From Aquimarina agarilytica ZC1 (GTDB taxonomy: Bacteria; Bacteroidota; Bacteroidia; Flavobacteriales; Flavobacteriaceae), in contig NZ_JH621254.1 in the NCBI RefSeq assembly GCF_000255455.1, forward strand, positions 1-64,000: 64,000 nucleotides of DNA, written 5' to 3'. Position numbers and translations under genes: made by a program. Positions 61,809 to 64,000 of the stretch are shown piece by piece. The notes beneath the pieces are model-generated. The model was not told where the DNA came from. It searched no databases and saw only the letters and a program-made list of their open reading frames with translations. How positions within the stretch are numbered: position 1 is the first letter of the stretch; every line of letters starts with the position of its first letter.

Positions 61809-62708
61809 ATGTGGATGTATTTAGGACTTTCGGCCGCTTTATTTTTAGGATTACATAATTTATGTAAAAAACATGCTGTAAAGGATAATGAAATATTTCC
61901 CGTACTACTTGGAACTATTACAGCTGGTTTTTTGTTACTACTCCCCTTTGCTATTATTTCGTATTTTTTTCCAGAGTATGCTAAAGCAACTGGATTTTAT
62001 ATTGCTCACATATCATGGCAAACACATGGTTTTATTTTTATAAAATCAATAATAATGGCATGTTCATGGGTATTAGCTTATCAAGCCTTAAAATACTTAC
62101 CTATAACTATAGTTACTCCTATTCGATCTGCGGGACCTTTTTTTACTTTTATCGGAGCTATCTTTATATATCATGAAAGCCCTAATTTATGGCAATGGAT
62201 TGGTTTTTTCCTTATTATTTTATCGGTACTACTCTACTCTCGAATTGGAAAAAAAGAAGGAATTGTATTCAAAAAGAACAAATGGATTTTTGCTATTATA
62301 GGAGCCACTTTTTTAGGAGCTTCTAGTGGTTTATATGATAAATTTTTAATTCAAAATTTAAAGTTAACTCCCCAAACATTACAGTTTTGGTTTTGTTTTT
62401 ATACCATTTTCATTTTAGTAGTTATTTTATCTTTTACTTGGTTTCCTTATAAAGAAAAAAGACAAAAATTTATATGGCGTTGGTCTATACCTGCGGTTGG
62501 AATTTTATTACAAACCGCGGACTATTTTTATTTTAAAGCATTACAAAATCCCGAAGCTTTAATCATGCTACTTTCTGCAATAAAAAGAAGTCAAATATTA
62601 ATTTCGGTTGTTGTAGGTGGACTTATTTTCAAAGAAAAAAACAAACGTAAAAAACTAATTCCTTTATTTGGTATCATGTTGGGTGTTGGTTTAATCTTGT
62701 ATTCTTAA
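61809..62708 (+). CDS. EamA (DMT) family transporter
   Basis: A 299-residue protein with about ten helices arranged as two EamA repeats: one ending near PITIVTPIRSAGPFFTFIGAIFIYHE at 97-122 and a second near ILLSAIKRSQILISVVVGGLIFKEK. EamA/DMT proteins export metabolites or drugs; the substrate is unknown. A TATCTTCG -7-like element lies at 61795-61802. It is divergent from the TetR gene, but no dyad was identified. Confidence 0.88.
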   Translation: MWMYLGLSAALFLGLHNLCKKHAVKDNEIFPVLLGTITAGFLLLLPFAIISYFFPEYAKATGFYIAHISWQTHGFIFIKSIIMACSWVLAYQALKYLPITIVTPIRSAGPFFTFIGAIFIYHESPNLWQWIGFFLIILSVLLYSRIGKKEGIVFKKNKWIFAIIGATFLGASSGLYDKFLIQNLKLTPQTLQFWFCFYTIFILVVILSFTWFPYKEKRQKFIWRWSIPAVGILLQTADYFYFKALQNPEALIMLLSAIKRSQILISVVVGGLIFKEKNKRKKLIPLFGIMLGVGLILYS

Positions 62709-62773
62709 AAATAATATTTACTAGATAGTCCACTATATTTCTTCTATTTTTTTGATATCATATATAAAATGAA

Positions 62774-63055
62774 TTACCTTTCTCGTAGATCAACATTTAT
62801 ATTTTTTTCTAAAAAACTATTTATAGCTACCGGTTTTAACACTTTTTCTTTTTGAGGAGGATATTTTAATAATTGACCCGATGGACGTGTAGGACTTTTT
62901 TCAAAGCCACCACCACAATTAGGGCATACATTTTTTAAAACCTGATCCACACAATCTTTACAAAATGTACATTCATAACTACAAATCATAGCTTCATTAC
63001 TAGTATTTGGGAGTAATTTATCACAGTTTTCACAAGTAGGTCTTATCGCTAACAT
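62774..63055 (-). CDS. DUF1272 Cys-rich protein
   Basis: A 93-residue protein with CENC and then CSYECTFCKDC and CPNCG, the DUF1272 pattern of Cys pairs that probably bind zinc. The rest is a Lys/Pro-rich tail. It is likely a small cytoplasmic zinc protein of unknown function. It is co-directional with the GH2 gene, 60 bases downstream of it. Confidence 0.85.
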   Translation of the reverse strand: MLAIRPTCENCDKLLPNTSNEAMICSYECTFCKDCVDQVLKNVCPNCGGGFEKSPTRPSGQLLKYPPQKEKVLKPVAINSFLEKNINVDLRER

Positions 63056-63115
63056 TTTGAATAAAAATTATTAATTGAGTTATTTATGAATACGTTATAT
63101 TAAATATACTAAACC

Positions 63116-64000
63116 TTATTGATGTTTATTATTAATAGAAATACTATTTGAAATTAATTTTTTTGAAAAGGCTTCTACCTCAATGATACCTTCTTTTTTG
63201 GTTGACTGTATAAATAATACTGCCTTACCATTGTGTGTGGTTATTTTATTAGATTTATGTGGTTGTATATTCATTTCCCAACCATTATCAATTCCTATAT
63301 TTTTTGCAGGACCATCGATCTTAAAATCAATTTCAATATCCTTATCAGTAACTAAGTGACCGGCTCCATCTAAAAGTTGAAGCGTTATAACATTAACATC
63401 ATAACCACTATTTTGCATTACTTTTTTATTTGAAGTCAATTCAATTTTTGATATATCACTAGTGGTATTTAATTCATAATTGGCAACTTCAACACCATTA
63501 TTAAATCCTTTTACCGATAGTTTCCCTTCCCGAAAAGGAACTTGCCACTTAATAATATTATCCTCAGAAAAATCGGAACGTTTCTGTTTTCCTAGTGAAT
63601 GATTATTTAAAAATAATTCAGCTTCGTCACAATTGGTATAGGTTTGAACAATAATTGATTCATTAGGTGAATAGTTCCATTTAGAATAGACTTTATACCA
63701 TTCCCATAAACGTAAATTCCCCCATAAAGGTGGCTTTTTTAACTGCATATCAAACTCCCAACCCGTTTGATCCGAAAATGAAAATTCCGATGCTGTTTCA
63801 GGTGTAGTTACCAAGTAGACTTTAGGTGTGTCATTCCATATACACTCAAAAAAATGGCCCCTTGGATTTTTAAATCCAGCAAAATCAAATAAGGAAATAT
63901 TTAAGCCTTTTCGTGGCCAAGGACCAGCCTCTCCCAAATAAGCAAAACCAGTCCAAATAAAAATTCCGGCAACAAAATCGCGCTCCACACAATTTTTCCA
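63116..64000 (-). CDS. GH2-family glycoside hydrolase, C-terminal part, cut by window edge
   Basis: The frame is open to the window edge (294 codons, no start inside). It resembles the C-terminal part of a GH2 enzyme with DUF4982 and following sandwich domains: FIWTGFAYLGEAGPWPRKG near the start, then a DLAGFKNPRG-like segment, RLWEWYKVYSKWNYS and a C-terminal VNVITLQLLDGAGHLVTDKD beta domain. GH2 enzymes are beta-galactosidases, mannosidases or glucuronidases; which one cannot be told from this piece. The true gene start is beyond 64000. Confidence 0.8.
   Translation of the reverse strand, partial: WKNCVERDFVAGIFIWTGFAYLGEAGPWPRKGLNISLFDFAGFKNPRGHFFECIWNDTPKVYLVTTPETASEFSFSDQTGWEFDMQLKKPPLWGNLRLWEWYKVYSKWNYSPNESIIVQTYTNCDEAELFLNNHSLGKQKRSDFSEDNIIKWQVPFREGKLSVKGFNNGVEVANYELNTTSDISKIELTSNKKVMQNSGYDVNVITLQLLDGAGHLVTDKDIEIDFKIDGPAKNIGIDNGWEMNIQPHKSNKITTHNGKAVLFIQSTKKEGIIEVEAFSKKLISNSISINNKHQ

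Overview
The window looks like chromosomal DNA from a marine member of the Flavobacteriaceae (Bacteroidetes). The evidence is the low GC content, TAnnTTTG-type -7 promoter elements, several type IX secretion (T9SS) sorting domains, a SusC/FhuA-style TonB receptor, and a family set typical of that group (DUF4251, DUF1853, DUF1272, BspA-like repeats, a short PLP cysteine synthase). A GH16 agarase-like enzyme, a GH2 glycosidase and a PIG-L/SSS/Gfo-Idh operon suggest use of algal polysaccharides. I saw no rRNA or tRNA genes, CRISPR arrays or intact insertion sequences.

Layout. 1-8.8 kb: TerC and a lipoprotein; an XRE regulator with an array of putative operators; an M14 peptidase, an Lrp regulator and PEP carboxylase; a lone half-helicase and a BamA/TamA-like barrel. 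8.8-13.4 kb: an iron-type TonB receptor with an ABC ATPase and a broken ABC permease beside an apparent deletion scar, plus a small HCDIC protein. 14-18.1 kb: a LytS/LytTR two-component pair, an M20 amidohydrolase remnant and an S41-type protease. 18.3-25.1 kb: an accessory island. 25.2-33.4 kb: DUF4251, a trypsin-like protease lacking a signal peptide, a T9SS amidohydrolase, cysteine synthase, oligopeptidase B and YbaB. 33.4-44.3 kb: DUF1853, a class A PBP, CPBP and NhaC proteins, a DUF4157/cysteine-rich two-gene unit, a nitroreductase, thioredoxins and a DEAH helicase. 44.3-57.6 kb: carbohydrate and surface-protein genes. 57.8-64 kb: a four-gene signalling operon, TetR/Mpo1, EamA, DUF1272 and a GH2 gene running off the right edge.

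The most notable locus is the accessory island. A LexA-like S24 repressor split by an in-frame amber codon sits directly against a DUF5706-type membrane effector, which overlaps a class III nucleotide cyclase with an AGS-C-like sensor domain. This is the architecture of a Pycsar anti-phage system. Four more tightly packed co-directional genes follow: a tiny basic protein, a KTSC-like protein, an unknown and DUF4238. An imperfect ~80-bp direct repeat flanks the block. Next to it lies a ParDE-like toxin-antitoxin pair between two copies of a ~190-bp hairpin-rich repeat. The in-frame stop, the apparent frameshift and the repeats suggest a recently mobile and possibly decaying or regulated defence locus.

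All calls come from reading the sequence. No database search was possible, so functions are family-level inferences.
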